Source: Alphaproteobacteria bacterium UBA830 (GTDB lineage: Bacteria; Pseudomonadota; Alphaproteobacteria; MPNO01; UBA830). From it: DNA of 58,651 nt. Shown here in pieces: positions 58,197 to 58,651 of this stretch. Numbering within the stretch: the first letter of the stretch is position 1; each line of letters begins with the position of its first letter. Below the pieces are notes generated by a model. The model had not been told where the DNA came from. It was given only the letters and a program-made list of their open reading frames with translations, and ran no database searches. Both the position numbers and the translations under genes were made by a program. Location: assembly GCA_905181725.1 (NCBI GenBank), contig CAJIYX010000110.1:1-58651 (forward strand). Direction: 5' to 3'.

Positions 58197-58651
58197 TTAC
58201 GAGGCGAAATCGCGCAGTGCCGTTTGCGGTGCCGCCAGATGTCCGCGTTTAACCCAGACGGTGGCACCCGTTTCGCCAGCGGTCGCCTCTGACGTGGCAC
58301 CGCTCGGCAGCCGGAGCCAGGACTGAGATTGAAATTCCTCGCCGCCTTCTCCGAACGCGCCGTCCAGCACGAGGAGCTCCAGACCTCCCGGGGCATCGAG
58401 AATGACCGCCTGGCCCGGCAGCCACTTTTCGAGCGACACATGTTCGCGGGAATCCTCAAACAGCGACAATGCCTCAACGCCGACCCGGTCGGGCGCAGCA
58501 TCGAACGACCTGTCGGCGGTTCGGACCGTCACCGGCGTTCGGTCAGCAAGATCGAACTGCCATAGTTTGACAAAGATTGTGCAGCCCTGCGCCGAGGCGG
58601 GTGTATGGCGCGTTTCAGGCGGGTTACGAACATACGTTCCCGCCGCAAAAT
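58197..58651 (-). CDS. Cupin (ChrR-like) protein, 5' end cut by window edge
   Basis: Partial: the frame is open to the window edge, giving at least 151 residues. Read from the edge it starts FAAGTYVRNPPETRHTP, a typical cupin motif 2, then GCTIFVKLWQFD and a second cupin-like half (LFEDSREHVSLEKW, ILDAPGGLELLVLDG). This is the layout of ChrR-type anti-sigma/cupin proteins. An internal GTG at 58532 is not the real start because the homology continues upstream. The zinc-binding N-terminal half, if present, lies outside the window. Confidence 0.8.
   Translation of the reverse strand, partial: FAAGTYVRNPPETRHTPASAQGCTIFVKLWQFDLADRTPVTVRTADRSFDAAPDRVGVEALSLFEDSREHVSLEKWLPGQAVILDAPGGLELLVLDGAFGEGGEEFQSQSWLRLPSGATSEATAGETGATVWVKRGHLAAPQTALRDFAS

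Overview
The window looks like chromosomal DNA of a free-living, probably marine or soil, alphaproteobacterium (Rhodospirillales-like; inferred). It is GC-rich and densely coded. It has a SAM-II riboswitch on metZ, an argD-argF-hslO operon, a heme A synthase, a di-iron COQ7 hydroxylase, TRAP and TAXI binding proteins, and many oxygenases. No phage, insertion sequence, CRISPR array or rRNA was seen. One tRNA (Leu-CAA) is present.

Layout. 0.1-4.3 kb: a glutathione S-transferase, tRNA-Leu, a small membrane protein, and two reduced-flavin monooxygenases on the minus strand. 4.4-12.4 kb: housekeeping genes on the plus strand: yqaA-dsbB-coq7 (tightly coupled), a DinG-like helicase, a TerB-like protein, ctaA, then metZ behind a SAM-II riboswitch with an apparent transcription attenuator, and apaG. 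12.4-20.7 kb: trkH-argE on the plus strand, then on the minus strand an alpha/beta hydrolase, an orphan TAXI binding protein, a lipoprotein and argD-argF-hslO. 21.0-25.0 kb: a catabolic cluster with a two-subunit Rieske oxygenase, an ABM-fold protein, a SulP permease remnant, an M19-like protein lacking metal ligands, and a RidA homologue. 25.0-31.1 kb: a small membrane protein, ArsH with an internal 18-bp triplication, an orphan ABC-2 permease, a large MscS channel and a KstD-like flavoprotein. 31.2-40.7 kb: pirin, fhs, an MFS carrier, an SDR, a DMT carrier, and a form II CoxL-like molybdenum hydroxylase with CoxG but no CoxM or CoxS. 40.8-49.2 kb: a DctPQM TRAP transporter in visibly lower-GC DNA, a cupin, a TauD-type dioxygenase, a luciferase-like monooxygenase and two more Rieske oxygenases. 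49.5-54.0 kb: kynU-kynA followed by a BisC/TorA-like molybdoenzyme, with a perfect 20-bp palindrome at the kynU start. 54.2-58.65 kb: an OmpA lipoprotein, an orphan Hpt protein, a miniature HupE-like protein, BenE, a repeat-bearing membrane-anchored protein and a cupin cut by the window edge.

Taken together, conserved biosynthetic and respiratory genes (methionine, arginine, ubiquinone, heme A, one-carbon) are interleaved with catabolic modules for aromatic, sulfonate or terpenoid-like compounds. These modules hold three Rieske oxygenase systems and three flavin monooxygenases, but no dedicated reductase or ferredoxin, so electron-transfer partners must be shared from elsewhere. Substrates cannot be named from sequence. 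The most informative regulatory signals are the SAM-II riboswitch/antiterminator/terminator at 10612-10712 and the palindrome at 54013-54032.
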